From positions 7,317-71,316 of the forward strand of contig CAVPXP010000031.1 of the NCBI GenBank assembly GCA_963709645.1: a stretch of 64,000 bases of DNA, written 5' to 3'. Each line of letters starts with the position of its first letter. Within the stretch, counting starts at the first letter, position 1. The position numbers and the translations under genes were made by a program. The stretch comes from DYRB01 sp963709645 (GTDB taxonomy: Bacteria > Pseudomonadota > Gammaproteobacteria > Chromatiales > Chromatiaceae). Shown in pieces: positions 16,993 to 29,346 of this stretch. Below the pieces are notes generated by a model. That model was not told where the DNA came from. It searched no databases and saw only the letters and a list, made by a program, of their open reading frames with translations.

Positions 16993-17883
16993 ATGAACAC
17001 AGAGGGTCTCCGCGGCGAGCTGTACCTGGACGAGCCCCTCGCCCGCCACACCAGTTGGCGGGTGGGGGGGCCGGCGCGGCGCCTCTATCGCCCCGCAGAC
17101 GCCGCGGACCTCGCGGTGTTCTTGCGCCGTCTAGACCCGGAGGAGCCGCTCCTGTGGGTCGGCCTTGGTAGCAACCTCCTGGTGGCCGATGCAGGCTTTC
17201 CCGGAACTGTGGTTGAAACCCAGGGGTGCCTCAAGAACCTCGGGGCTGTCGGCGACCTTGAGGTGCGCGCCGAGGCTGGCGTGTCCTGCGCCAAGGTGTC
17301 GCGCTTCGCCGCCCGCCGCGGCCTGATCGGCGTCGAGTTCCTGGCCGGCATCCCCGGGACCATGGGCGGGGCACTGGCCATGAATGCCGGCGCCTGGGGC
17401 AGTGAAACCTGGACCCCCGTGGCCTTGGTACGGACCATCGACCGCCGGGGCGAGGTCCGCGAGCGCCCCCCCGAAGATTTCCGGGTCGGCTACCGCCAGG
17501 TGGGCGCCCCAGCAGGGGAGTGGTTCTTGGATGTCGAGATCTCCCTCTCCCAAGGCGATATCGAAGCGGCGGCGGCGCGCATCCGCGAGCTGCTGGACCG
17601 CCGCACTCAGACTCAACCCACCAGCCTGCCGACCTGCGGCTCAGTCTTTCGCAACCCCCCGGGGGGCTTTGCGGCTCGACTGATCGTAGCCGCCGGACTC
17701 AAGGGATTCACGATCGGCGGGGCACAAGTCTCGGAGACGCATGCGAACTTCATTATCAACACCGGCTCGGCCAGCGCGGCCGACATCGCCCAGGTCATTG
17801 ACCATGTGCGTGAGCGGGTCGAGGCGACGAGCGGGGTCTGTCTGGTGACTGAAGTCAGGCAAGTCGGGGGGGAGGCGACATGA
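16993..17883 (+). CDS. murB: UDP-N-acetylenolpyruvylglucosamine reductase MurB
   Basis: FAD-dependent reductase that makes UDP-MurNAc. It is 296 residues, the shorter type II form. Visible motifs: HTSWRVGGPARRLYRP, the FAD-binding LGLGSNLLVADAGFPG, FLAGIPGTMGGALAMNAGAWG, the proton-donor segment TCGSVFRNPPG and ETHANFIINTG near the C-terminus. The stop overlaps the ddl start as ATGA. Confidence 0.96.
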   Translation: MNTEGLRGELYLDEPLARHTSWRVGGPARRLYRPADAADLAVFLRRLDPEEPLLWVGLGSNLLVADAGFPGTVVETQGCLKNLGAVGDLEVRAEAGVSCAKVSRFAARRGLIGVEFLAGIPGTMGGALAMNAGAWGSETWTPVALVRTIDRRGEVRERPPEDFRVGYRQVGAPAGEWFLDVEISLSQGDIEAAAARIRELLDRRTQTQPTSLPTCGSVFRNPPGGFAARLIVAAGLKGFTIGGAQVSETHANFIINTGSASAADIAQVIDHVRERVEATSGVCLVTEVRQVGGEAT

Positions 17884-18803
17884 CGACTCGCCCGTCCATA
17901 TTCGGAAAGGTAGCCGTGCTCATGGGAGGGCGAGCCGCCGAGCGGGACGTCTCCCTCAAGAGCGGCAAGGCGGTGCTGGATGCCTTGCTGCGCTGCGGTG
18001 TGGATGCCCACGCCGTCGACCCCCAGGCCGATGTCCTGGAGCGCCTGCGTGAAGGCGGATTCGACCGTGCCTTCATCGTCCTGCATGGACGCGGCGGAGA
18101 GGACGGGGTCATGCAGGGGGCACTCGAAACCATCGGCATCCCCTACACGGGGTCGGGTGTTCTGGGCTCGGCGCTCGGCATGGACAAGTACCGCTGCAAA
18201 CTCCTGTGGCGCGGCTGCGGCCTGCCCACGGCGGACTTCGCGCTGCTGCGCAGCGCGTCCGACCTGCCTCGGGCCGAGGCGCTGGGCTTCCCGCTCATGA
18301 TCAAGCCGGTCCGCGAGGGATCGAGCATCGGCATGGCCAAGGTCGAGGACGCCGCCGGGCTTGCGGACGCCTGGCACGAAGCGGCCCGCTTCGACGCCTT
18401 GGTTCTCGCGGAGCGGTGGATCAGCGGGCCGGAGTACACCTGCGCCATCCTCGGCACCGAGGCGCTGCCCGTAATCAGGCTGGAGACCCCTCGCGCCTTC
18501 TACGACTACGAGGCCAAGTACCAGTCGGACAGCACCCGTTACCTCTGCCCCTGTGGGTTGGCGCCGGAGGAGGAGATGCGCCTGCAAAACATTGCCTTGG
18601 ATGCCTTTCAGGCCGTCGGGGCCTCCGGCTGGGGCCGCGTGGACATCATGGTGGACCAGGACCTGGGCCCGCAGCTCTTGGAGATCAACACAGTGCCGGG
18701 CATGACCGACCACAGCCTGGTGCCCATGGCGGCACAAGCTGGGGGACTTGGATTCGACGACCTGGTTTTGCAGATTCTGGAGACAATTCGTGACAACGCC
18801 TGA
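17880..18803 (+). CDS. ddlB: D-alanine:D-alanine ligase
   Basis: ATP-grasp ligase that makes the D-Ala-D-Ala used by MurF. It is 307 residues. Visible motifs: VAVLMGGRAAERDVSLKSG (the usual SAER reads AAER), FIVLHGRGGEDGVMQG, the ATP-grasp segment PLMIKPVREGSSIGMAKV, AERWISGPEYTCAIL and the metal-binding EINTVPGMTDHSLVP. It overlaps ftsQ by 14 bases. Confidence 0.96.
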   Translation: MTTRPSIFGKVAVLMGGRAAERDVSLKSGKAVLDALLRCGVDAHAVDPQADVLERLREGGFDRAFIVLHGRGGEDGVMQGALETIGIPYTGSGVLGSALGMDKYRCKLLWRGCGLPTADFALLRSASDLPRAEALGFPLMIKPVREGSSIGMAKVEDAAGLADAWHEAARFDALVLAERWISGPEYTCAILGTEALPVIRLETPRAFYDYEAKYQSDSTRYLCPCGLAPEEEMRLQNIALDAFQAVGASGWGRVDIMVDQDLGPQLLEINTVPGMTDHSLVPMAAQAGGLGFDDLVLQILETIRDNA

Positions 18804-19653
18804 TGCGACACAGACCGCGCCCACCTCGACCGCCGTCACGCTGACCGCGTTGCGCTGGCTCATCGCCCTGCTGGTGGTGGCGGCCTCCATCGGGGCCGGG
18901 ACCCTGGTGTTGCGGATGGAACCATCCCTCCTGCCTGTGCGTGTTGTCACGGTGGTTGGTGCCGTCCATCGGCTGTCGGCCCCCATCCTGGCACGCACTG
19001 TGACCGAGCACCTCCAGAGCGGCATCCTGACCCAGGACCTCAGGGTCCTGAAGAACGCGGTCGAAGCCTTGCCCTGGGTTCACTCGGCGACCCTGCGCCG
19101 GATTTGGCCGGACCAGATCGAGCTCTCGGTCACTGAGCACCAACCGATGGCCCGCTGGGGCGACAACGGATTGGTGACGGCCGAGGGGGTCGTGTTCCGG
19201 CCGGAGACGGACTCGCTCCCCCCTGGACTACCGCGACTGGTGGGCGATGACTCCCAGGCCCCCAAGGTTGCTGCGAGCTACCTCGACTGGCGGGACCGGG
19301 TAGCGGCCCTGGGGTTACGCATCGTTACCCTGGCCCTGGATCCCAGAGGGGCCTGGACCCTGAACCTGGCCAACGGACTCCGGCTCGAGCTCGGTACAGA
19401 GCGGGTGGAGGAGCGCTTGGGGCGCTTCATCCACACCTATCCCCAGCTTGCCGCCGCGGGCCGGGCCGAGTTGATCGACGTGCGTTACACCAATGGCCTG
19501 GCGGTCCGCTGGGCCGAGGGTGCCGCCCCCGGCGATGCCGCGGTCGCACAGACGGAGTTGGCCGAACCTCGAGCCCCCGAGGCCAGGCCCGCACGTGCGA
19601 AGACACCAGGGGCCGCAGGCGAGGGCCGCAACAAATCACGGAACAAGGGTTGA
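18790..19653 (+). CDS. ftsQ: Cell division protein FtsQ
   Basis: Bitopic divisome protein linking FtsA/FtsZ-side assembly to FtsL and FtsB. It is 287 residues from GTG 18790 (inside the ddl end), with one membrane segment (WLIALLVVAASIGAGTLVL), a POTRA domain (VRVVTVVGAVHRLSAPIL...) and the FtsQ beta domain (LPWVHSATLRRIWPDQIELSVTEHQPMARW). The C-terminal 40 residues are Ala/Arg/Lys-rich and look disordered. ftsA follows at five bases. Confidence 0.94.
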   Translation: MTTPDATQTAPTSTAVTLTALRWLIALLVVAASIGAGTLVLRMEPSLLPVRVVTVVGAVHRLSAPILARTVTEHLQSGILTQDLRVLKNAVEALPWVHSATLRRIWPDQIELSVTEHQPMARWGDNGLVTAEGVVFRPETDSLPPGLPRLVGDDSQAPKVAASYLDWRDRVAALGLRIVTLALDPRGAWTLNLANGLRLELGTERVEERLGRFIHTYPQLAAAGRAELIDVRYTNGLAVRWAEGAAPGDAAVAQTELAEPRAPEARPARAKTPGAAGEGRNKSRNKG

Positions 19654-19658
19654 GCCTT

Positions 19659-20894
19659 ATGTCGCGTCGCAGTGATAAGAATCTGGTCGTTGGACTGGAT
19701 ATCGGTACATCCAAGATCGCCGCCCTGGTCGGAGAGGTGAAGGCAGACGACCGGATCGAGATCATCGGCTTGGGGACCCACCCATCCCGCGGGCTCAAGA
19801 AGGGCGTGGTGGTCGACATCGAGTCCACTGTCGCCTCCATTCAGCGCGCGGTGGAAGAGGCCGAGCTCATGGCCGGGTGCGAGATCCACTCGGTCCACGC
19901 CGGCATCGCCGGGAGCCATATCCGGAGCCTCAACTCCCACGGCATTACCGGAATCAAGGACCACGAGGTCACCCAGGCGGACGTCGATCGGGTCATCGAG
20001 GCAGCCCGCGCGGTCGCCATCCCGGCGGACCAGAAGATCCTGCACATCCTGCCCCAGGAATTCATCATCGACGGCCAGGAGGGCATCCGTGAACCCATCG
20101 GCATGTGCGGCGTGAGACTGGAGGCGCGGGTGCACATGGTGACGGGCGCGGTGAGCGCGGCCCAGAACATCGTCAAGTGCATCCGCCGCTGCGGGCTGGA
20201 GGTCGAGGACCTGGTCCTGGAGCAGTTGAGCTCGAGCTACGCCGTCCTCAGCGAGGACGAGAAGGAACTGGGCGTCTGCCTGGTCGACATCGGGGGTGGC
20301 ACCACGGACCTCGCGGTCTTCACCGACGGTGCCATCCGCCATACGGCGGTGATTCCCATCGCCGGGGACCAGGTCACCAACGACATCGCCGTGGCCCTGC
20401 GCACCCCGACCCAGTTTGCGGAGGCGATCAAGATCCGTCATGCGTGCGCCTTGGCGAATCTCGCCGGCCACGGCGAAACCATCGAGGTCCCGAGCATCGG
20501 CGAGCGCCCACCTCGACGGCTCTCGCGCCAGACCCTGGCAGAGGTGGTGGAGCCGCGCTACGAGGAACTGCTCACCCTCTTGCAGGGCGAGTTGCGGCGT
20601 AGTGGCTTCGAGGACCTGGTGGCCGGCGGCGTGGTGCTGACCGGCGGCAGCGCCAAGATGGAGGGGCTGGTGGAACTGGCCGAAGAGGTCTTCCACATGC
20701 CGGTCCGCCTGGGCGCGCCCCAGTACTTCACCGGTATGCAGGAGATCATCACCGATCCGATCTATTCCACGGGGGTGGGGCTGCTGATCTACGCACGCCA
20801 GCACCGCCTGGCATACCGCCAAGACCTGACCCAGGCACGCGGGTTCGCTTCCATTTGGGAGCGGATGAAAAGTTGGTTTCAAGGCAATTTCTGA
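19659..20894 (+). CDS. ftsA: Cell division protein FtsA
   Basis: Actin-like ATPase that anchors FtsZ filaments to the membrane. It is 411 residues with NLVVGLDIGTSKIAALVGEV, LVDIGGGTTDLAVF and the phosphate-2 type VLTGGSAKMEGL, and it ends in an amphipathic membrane-targeting helix, IWERMKSWFQGNF. The start is ATG 19659, just after the ftsQ stop; a TTG at 19650 would overlap. A 192-base spacer before ftsZ may hold an extra ftsZ promoter, but none is obvious. Confidence 0.97.
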   Translation: MSRRSDKNLVVGLDIGTSKIAALVGEVKADDRIEIIGLGTHPSRGLKKGVVVDIESTVASIQRAVEEAELMAGCEIHSVHAGIAGSHIRSLNSHGITGIKDHEVTQADVDRVIEAARAVAIPADQKILHILPQEFIIDGQEGIREPIGMCGVRLEARVHMVTGAVSAAQNIVKCIRRCGLEVEDLVLEQLSSSYAVLSEDEKELGVCLVDIGGGTTDLAVFTDGAIRHTAVIPIAGDQVTNDIAVALRTPTQFAEAIKIRHACALANLAGHGETIEVPSIGERPPRRLSRQTLAEVVEPRYEELLTLLQGELRRSGFEDLVAGGVVLTGGSAKMEGLVELAEEVFHMPVRLGAPQYFTGMQEIITDPIYSTGVGLLIYARQHRLAYRQDLTQARGFASIWERMKSWFQGNF

Positions 20895-21086
20895 TCGCAC
20901 CGCGTTCCAGCGGGAATTGCCGGGATGCAGGAACGCCACGGCGTCGCGGGAGGCGGCAATCAGGGATGGATGCCCGTTGCGGAAGGCAGGTACCGAGCGA
21001 GGCGAGTTGTATAGGGGGGGTTTCCGGCGACGGGCGGGGGTCCGGGTCGGGCGGGATCATCAAGCGAGCAAACGAGGCGACACATC

Positions 21087-22265
21087 ATGTTCGAGCTTAT
21101 GGATACACACAGCCAAAACGCAGTCATCAAAGTCATCGGGGTCGGTGGCGGCGGCGGAAACGCCGTCAACCACATGGCGGAGTCCTCCATCGAGGGGGTG
21201 GATTTCATCTGCGCCAACACCGATGCCCAGGCCCTCAAGCACACCAACATCAAGACCATCCTGCAACTGGGGACCGGAATCACCAAGGGCCTGGGAGCAG
21301 GGGCAAACCCGGAAGTCGGTCGACAAGCGGCACTCGAGGACAAGGAGCGCATCAAGGACGCCCTGGAGGGGGCCGACATGATCTTCATTACCGCCGGCAT
21401 GGGCGGCGGGACGGGGACAGGGGCGGCACCGGTGGTCGCCGAAGTAGCCAAAGAACTGGGCATCCTGACCGTGGCCGTAGTCACCAAGCCCTTCTCCTTC
21501 GAGGGCGGCAAGCGCCTGAAGATCGCCAATGAGGGGATTGCTGAACTGGCCAAGCACGTCGATTCCCTGATTACCATCCCCAACGAGAAGCTGCTCGCCG
21601 TACTCGGCAAGGAGATGAGTCTGCTCAACGCCTTCAAGGCGGCCAACGACGTGCTGCTCAATGCAACCCAGGGTATTGCCGAACTGATCACGCGTCGCGG
21701 CCTGATCAACGTCGATTTCGCCGACGTCAAGACCGTCATGGCCAACATGGGCGTTGCCATGATGGGCACCGGTGAGGCGAGCGGCCCCAACCGTGCCCGC
21801 GAGGCCGCGGAAAAGGCCATCAAGAGCCCGCTGCTGGAAGACGTCGATCTCGCTGGCGCCAAGGGCATCCTGGTCAACATCACCGCCGGGCCCTCACTTG
21901 CCATCGGCGAGTTCCACGAGGTTGGCGATACGGTGCGCGACTTCGCGGACGACGACGCCACGGTGGTGGTCGGGACCGTCATCGACATGGATTTGGCCGA
22001 AGAGCTGCGCGTCACTGTGGTCGCCACTGGGCTGGGTGAGCGTCGTGCCGCCACCCTGCGCGCCGCGTCCAAGGACGAGCCGGCCATGCGCGTCGTCTCG
22101 GGCGGTCGCAACGATTCGGCGACTCCGGACTATCGCGAGATGGACCGCCCCGCCTACTACCGCCGGGTTCACACCGCCGGCGCCCAGGCCCAGGCCGAAG
22201 CGGGGGCGGAATCCGATCTGGACTACCTTGACATCCCTGCGTTCCTGCGGCGGCAAGCCGACTAG
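21087..22265 (+). CDS. ftsZ: Cell division protein FtsZ
   Basis: Tubulin-like GTPase that forms the division ring. It is 392 residues with IKVIGVGGGGGNAVNHM, the tubulin signature GMGGGTGTGAAP, the T7 loop NVDFADVKTVM, a variable linker and the conserved C-terminal peptide DYLDIPAFLRRQAD that binds FtsA and ZipA. It is the last gene of the dcw cluster, 192 bases after ftsA. Confidence 0.98.
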   Translation: MFELMDTHSQNAVIKVIGVGGGGGNAVNHMAESSIEGVDFICANTDAQALKHTNIKTILQLGTGITKGLGAGANPEVGRQAALEDKERIKDALEGADMIFITAGMGGGTGTGAAPVVAEVAKELGILTVAVVTKPFSFEGGKRLKIANEGIAELAKHVDSLITIPNEKLLAVLGKEMSLLNAFKAANDVLLNATQGIAELITRRGLINVDFADVKTVMANMGVAMMGTGEASGPNRAREAAEKAIKSPLLEDVDLAGAKGILVNITAGPSLAIGEFHEVGDTVRDFADDDATVVVGTVIDMDLAEELRVTVVATGLGERRAATLRAASKDEPAMRVVSGGRNDSATPDYREMDRPAYYRRVHTAGAQAQAEAGAESDLDYLDIPAFLRRQAD

Positions 22266-22312
22266 GCGCCGACTCGCATCTGGCGGATCACCCAATTAAT
22301 CAGATGATTCGC

Positions 22313-22341
22313 TTGCAAACTGTGTCTACGACTGATATTAA
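22313..22341 (+). promoter_or_regulatory. Putative promoter upstream of lpxC
   Basis: TTGCAA (22313-22318), a 17-base spacer and TATTAA (22336-22341) lie in the AT-richer part of the 258-base ftsZ-lpxC gap. The transcript would begin near 22348 with a leader of about 175 bases before lpxC. It is plausible by spacing and hexamers only. Confidence 0.45.
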
Positions 22342-22523
22342 TACGGGAAAACCCTAAGGCGGCGGCCGGGGCAGTGATGCCCGACCGCCGCGGTGGGGCC
22401 GGAGAAGATACCAGATGTTGCTGGCCAACGCGTTGCCACGGGAAAGCCCCCTCGTGCGGTGCGCCCAGTCAGGTGTCGGATCTGGACGAGTCCATGTCAG
22501 GATGCGACCGGAGACACAGCGCG

Positions 22524-23438
22524 ATGATCAGGCAGCGAACTCTCAGAAACGTGATTCGAGCGACCGGCGTCGGTCTGCATACCGGCGAGAAGATCGACCT
22601 AACCCTGCGTCCGGCAGCCCCGGATACCGGGATTGTGTTCCGGCGCGTGGACCTGACCCCGCCGGTAGAGATTAAGGCAACCCCCTGTAACGTAGGTGAC
22701 ACGCGGCTGTCGACCACCCTGACACAGGGTAACGTGCGCATTTCGACGGTCGAGCACCTGCTGTCTGCGCTCGCGGGACTCGGGATCGACAATGCCTACG
22801 TGGAGGTCAGCGCGGCCGAAGTTCCCATCATGGACGGCAGCGCCGGACCTTTCGTATTCCTCATCCAGTCCGCCGGGGTCGAGGAGCAGAGCCGGCCCAA
22901 GCGCTTCATCCGCATCAAGCGGAGGGTGGCGGTGGAAGAGGCCGGCAAGTACGCCATCTTCGAGCCCTATGACGGATTCAAGGTTGAGTTCTCCATCGAC
23001 TTCGATCATCCGGCCTTCGCCTCCCGATCACAGACGGCCACGGTGGACTTTTCGACCACCTCCTTCGTTAAGGAGGTCAGCCGCGCCCGAACCTTCGGAT
23101 TCCTGCGCGACATCGAGGCCCTACGCCAGCAGAACCTAGCCCTCGGCGGCAGCATGGACAATGCCGTGGTGGTCGACGACTACCGGGTCCTCAACGACGA
23201 AGGACTGCGTTACGAGGACGAGTTCGTTCGACACAAAATCCTTGACGCCTTCGGCGACCTTTACCTCCTCGGGCACAGCCTGATCGGGTCCTTCCGCGGC
23301 CATAAGTCCGGGCATGCGCTCAACAACCGACTGCTGCGGGCGCTGATCGCGGACACACAGGCGTGGGAAGAGGTCACCTTCGAAGACAACGAACCCGCGC
23401 CCATCTCCTACGGACCGCGCCCCTTAGCGGTATCCTGA
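22524..23438 (+). CDS. lpxC: UDP-3-O-acyl-N-acetylglucosamine deacetylase LpxC
   Basis: Zinc deacetylase at the committed step of lipid A synthesis. It is 304 residues from ATG 22524, matching E. coli (305). Motifs: RATGVGLHTGEKI, the zinc-ligand helix STVEHLLSALAGLGIDN, PIMDGSAGPFV, SRARTFGF, the zinc site RHKILDAFGDLYLLG and the catalytic-His segment HKSGHALNN. An in-frame upstream extension has no family counterpart. Its last 31 bases overlap the convergent DUF721 gene. Confidence 0.97.
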   Translation: MIRQRTLRNVIRATGVGLHTGEKIDLTLRPAAPDTGIVFRRVDLTPPVEIKATPCNVGDTRLSTTLTQGNVRISTVEHLLSALAGLGIDNAYVEVSAAEVPIMDGSAGPFVFLIQSAGVEEQSRPKRFIRIKRRVAVEEAGKYAIFEPYDGFKVEFSIDFDHPAFASRSQTATVDFSTTSFVKEVSRARTFGFLRDIEALRQQNLALGGSMDNAVVVDDYRVLNDEGLRYEDEFVRHKILDAFGDLYLLGHSLIGSFRGHKSGHALNNRLLRALIADTQAWEEVTFEDNEPAPISYGPRPLAVS

Positions 23439-23884
23439 TCCGGCGCCGATCCGCTTCCGGCCAGCCGCAGCAAGGCGGCGGCCAGGTCGGCGTCGTCCAT
23501 GTTCGCCGCAGCCACTTTCAGGTGCTCAACCGTCGCCTGGGACAGCCTGGGCGCCGTCCCTGCGCCATCCGGGCGCACCCCTTTGTCCGCCGCTGGGGCA
23601 ACCCGCACCCGCACCTCGGCCACAACTGCGCCCTTCGCGCGCAATCCGGCCAACAGGTCGGGCACTGCAAAGCGCAATCGCGAGGCCCAGGCTGGCCCAT
23701 CCGTGAGGAGCCAGAGCCGGTTTCCATCTTGGGTCGCATGAAGACAGTGCGGTCGCAGTTCCGCCGCCAGCGCGCCCTGCGCCGTCGCGAGTATCCGGGC
23801 GTCGCGCTCGACGCCCTCCAACAGCCCCGCGGCGGACTGATTCCTGCGCAGAAAACTATTGATGTGAAGGGATTTCTCTGACAT
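23408..23884 (-). CDS. DUF721 / DciA-like protein
   Basis: A 158-residue protein of the DUF721 family, which includes DciA, a loader or partner of the replicative helicase in bacteria lacking DnaC. The family core is LLEGVERDARILATAQ followed by LWLLTDGPAWASRLRFAVPDLLAGLR. The start chosen at 23884 gives MSEKSLHINSFLRR; a longer frame to 24025 lacks family similarity. It sits convergent to lpxC and divergent from the M23 peptidase, the same lpxC-DUF721-M23-secA order seen in pseudomonads. Confidence 0.8.
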   Translation of the reverse strand: MSEKSLHINSFLRRNQSAAGLLEGVERDARILATAQGALAAELRPHCLHATQDGNRLWLLTDGPAWASRLRFAVPDLLAGLRAKGAVVAEVRVRVAPAADKGVRPDGAGTAPRLSQATVEHLKVAAANMDDADLAAALLRLAGSGSAPDQDTAKGRGP

Positions 23885-24048
23885 CCGTCGGGGCTGGTGG
23901 ACTGCGGATACGGCCTGCACTATCGCCAAACCGCCAGGCAAAACAGCATTGAATATAGACCATCGCGGGCACTTTTGTGGAAAAAACCTTGAATTAAGAG
24001 GTGCTGAGCTGGTACCTTTGCACAAGTTTTATTTATTGCGAGGCCTCG

Positions 24049-25053
24049 ATGAAGCGACACATCCTAGTGCCACTGGACCGTAGAAGGTCCGCGAAAGGCA
24101 GCGCGTTGATCGGTATTGTGGCGGCCCTGGTGCTAGCCGTCGTCGCAGGTGGGATCGGGGTCTGGCTTGGAAGCCAGGGGCTGATGAGCCTGGAACTCGG
24201 GAGTGCTGCGCTGGCCTCCCCATGGACGCAAAAAGGCACCCTTCCGGAGGCCGAGGCAGCGCCTTCAGTCCAGCAGGTGTGCGAGGACATCGACCCGCAC
24301 GAGCAGGAGTTCGGCGCCCACATCGACGCCGTCGCGGGCCAAGTTGGCCTGATGCAGGCCGAAATTCTGCGGTTGAACGCCCTCGGAGAGCGGCTCGTCA
24401 AGATGGCCGACCTCGACGAGCAGGAGTTCGACTTCCATAATCCCCCACCGCAGGGCGGCCCAGACACAGACTCTTCCGACCGCCCCGCCGCTATCGACGC
24501 CTTGGCGGAGGAACTGGCCCAGGTGCTGAGCGAGCTCGGCGACCGCGATCGCAAGCTGACCCTCCTCGAAGAATTGATCATGAAGCGCCACCTCGGGGAC
24601 CCCGGGGAGCAGACCGCCCTCTCGGGCTGGCCGATCCGGTCAGGTTACATCACATCGACCTTCGGCTTCCGCAAGGACCCCTACCGCGGCCGCGGCGCCT
24701 TCCACAAGGGGGTCGACTTCGCTGGAGCTCGGGGGTCCCCAGTACTCGCCGTGGCCGAGGGCGTGGTCACCTTCAGCGGCAAGCAGAGCGGCTATGGCAA
24801 TCTGGTGGAGATCCGCCACAACGACGGGCTGGTCACACGCTACGGCCATTGCCAGAAACTCCTCGTCAGCGAGGGCGCGGTTATCAATCGCGGCCAGACC
24901 ATTGCGACCCTGGGCTCCACCGGGCGCTCCACGGGGCCCCACGTCCACTTCGAAGTCCTGGTGGGCGGCAAGCAGGTCAACCCCCTCACGTACATCGACC
25001 GGACCAATCTCGCCGCCGATACCCGCTCAGCCCAGAGCCGCTCGGACGGCTAA
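24049..25053 (+). CDS. M23 family (LytM-type) peptidase, membrane anchored
   Basis: A 334-residue envelope protein: N-terminal membrane segment (LIGIVAALVLAVVAGGIGVWLG), a helical periplasmic region with LMQAEILRLNALGERLV, then a C-terminal LytM domain. Metal-binding motifs are complete: HKGVDFAGARGSPVLAVAEG (HxxxD) and HVHFEVLVGG (HxH), with YGNLVEIRHNDGLVTRYGHC between, so it may be an active endopeptidase rather than an EnvC/NlpD-type activator. It lies upstream of secA as in Pseudomonas. Confidence 0.93.
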   Translation: MKRHILVPLDRRRSAKGSALIGIVAALVLAVVAGGIGVWLGSQGLMSLELGSAALASPWTQKGTLPEAEAAPSVQQVCEDIDPHEQEFGAHIDAVAGQVGLMQAEILRLNALGERLVKMADLDEQEFDFHNPPPQGGPDTDSSDRPAAIDALAEELAQVLSELGDRDRKLTLLEELIMKRHLGDPGEQTALSGWPIRSGYITSTFGFRKDPYRGRGAFHKGVDFAGARGSPVLAVAEGVVTFSGKQSGYGNLVEIRHNDGLVTRYGHCQKLLVSEGAVINRGQTIATLGSTGRSTGPHVHFEVLVGGKQVNPLTYIDRTNLAADTRSAQSRSDG

Positions 25054-25275
25054 CCGCGACCTTTTGCGCCTCAGGTTGTCGCAAGGGCCTCTGTAGACCT
25101 TTGCGACGCCCTGGCCCATCCAGCCATTCCCCGCTCTCCAACGCCACCTGATTTACCAGGCTCTGCGCCGCCCTCCAGGCACCCGGTAACGCCCATTGAA
25201 GTCCCGCCCCGCCCAGCCTGCGAGGCGCGGGCTTTTCCAGTATGATTCGCGCATTTTTTCACGCTGGTCCGTCCT

Positions 25276-28107
<2,832 letters not shown>

Positions 28108-28119
28108 GGCGAGACGTCC

Positions 28120-29334
28120 ATGGCCCTTGCCTTTCACCCAGTCCCGGGTGTGCGGCTCGGCACGGCTGCCGCCGGCATCCGCTACCCGGACCGCCAGGAC
28201 CTGCTCCTGATGGAGTTCCCAGCCGGTGCAACCTGCGCCGCGGTCTTCACCCGCAATGCCTTCTGCGCTGCCCCAGTGGTCGTGGCGCGCCGCCACATTG
28301 CGGCGGCCAACACCCGCTTCCTCCTGATCAACTCCGGCAACGCCAACGCCGGGACCGGCCGCCGCGGCCTGACCGACGCAATCGCCAGTTGCGAGGCAGT
28401 TGCCCAGCTCACCGGCTGCGCCTTGGAGGAGGTCCTGCCCTTCTCCACCGGGGTCATCGGTGAATACCTGCCGGTGGACCGCCTCGCAGCCGCCTTGCCA
28501 GCGACCGTAGCGGCCCTGCGGGATGACGGCTGGGAAGGGGCGGCCAGGGCCATCATGACCACAGACACTGTCCCCAAGCTCGTCTCCCGGCGCTTCGCCG
28601 TCGGGGTCTCCGGCGCCGAGACCAACGCCACGCTGACGGGGATCTGCAAGGGGGCGGGGATGATCCGTCCGGACATGGCGACCATGCTCGCGTATCTCGC
28701 GACCGATGCCGCCGTAGACCGCGACCTGCTCCAGGCTTGCCTTCAGGAGGCTGTTGACGTCTCCTTCAACGCCATCACCGTGGACGGCGATACCTCCACC
28801 AACGACGCTTGCGTTCTGGCCGCCGCCGGGACCCTGGGCAACCCCCTGATCACCGACCCCCAATCGACGGACTACCTCGCCCTGCGTCAGGCGGTGACCG
28901 CTGTCTGCCAGGAACTGGCCACCGCCATCGTCCGGGACGGCGAAGGGGCCACCAAGCTGGTGACCATTCTGGTCGAGGAGGCCGCTGACCCGGCCGAGGC
29001 CAGGCGGGTCGCCGATGCCATCGCCCATTCCCCCCTGGTCAAGACCGCACTCTTCGCTTCGGACCCCAACTGGGGGCGCATACTCGCGGCGGTCGGCCGC
29101 GCCGGGGTGGACCACCTCGACATCGATCGAGTCCGTGTCTGGCTTGGCGATACCCTCATCGTCAGCGACGGCGGGCGCGCCGCTGCCTACACCGAGGCCG
29201 CTGGCCGGGCCGTCATGGCCGAGAAAGAGATCCTCATCAGCGTCTCCCTAGGCCGCGGCGAGGCGGGGACCCGGGTTCTGACCTGCGATCTGTCCTACGA
29301 CTACGTCCGTATTAACGCCGAATACCGCAGCTGA
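28120..29334 (+). CDS. argJ: Bifunctional ornithine acetyltransferase / N-acetylglutamate synthase ArgJ
   Basis: Recycles the acetyl group from N-acetylornithine to glutamate in arginine synthesis. It is 404 residues. Self-cleavage motif KGAGMIRPDMATML with the nucleophile Thr188; LLINSGNANAGTG and FNAITVDGDTSTND are also typical. It starts 12 bases after secA, the usual gammaproteobacterial order, and is followed by the MutT/ThiE gene. An argE-like deacetylase also lies in this window at 44-45 kb. Confidence 0.96.
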   Translation: MALAFHPVPGVRLGTAAAGIRYPDRQDLLLMEFPAGATCAAVFTRNAFCAAPVVVARRHIAAANTRFLLINSGNANAGTGRRGLTDAIASCEAVAQLTGCALEEVLPFSTGVIGEYLPVDRLAAALPATVAALRDDGWEGAARAIMTTDTVPKLVSRRFAVGVSGAETNATLTGICKGAGMIRPDMATMLAYLATDAAVDRDLLQACLQEAVDVSFNAITVDGDTSTNDACVLAAAGTLGNPLITDPQSTDYLALRQAVTAVCQELATAIVRDGEGATKLVTILVEEAADPAEARRVADAIAHSPLVKTALFASDPNWGRILAAVGRAGVDHLDIDRVRVWLGDTLIVSDGGRAAAYTEAAGRAVMAEKEILISVSLGRGEAGTRVLTCDLSYDYVRINAEYRS

Positions 29335-29346
29335 GGCAGCAGCCCT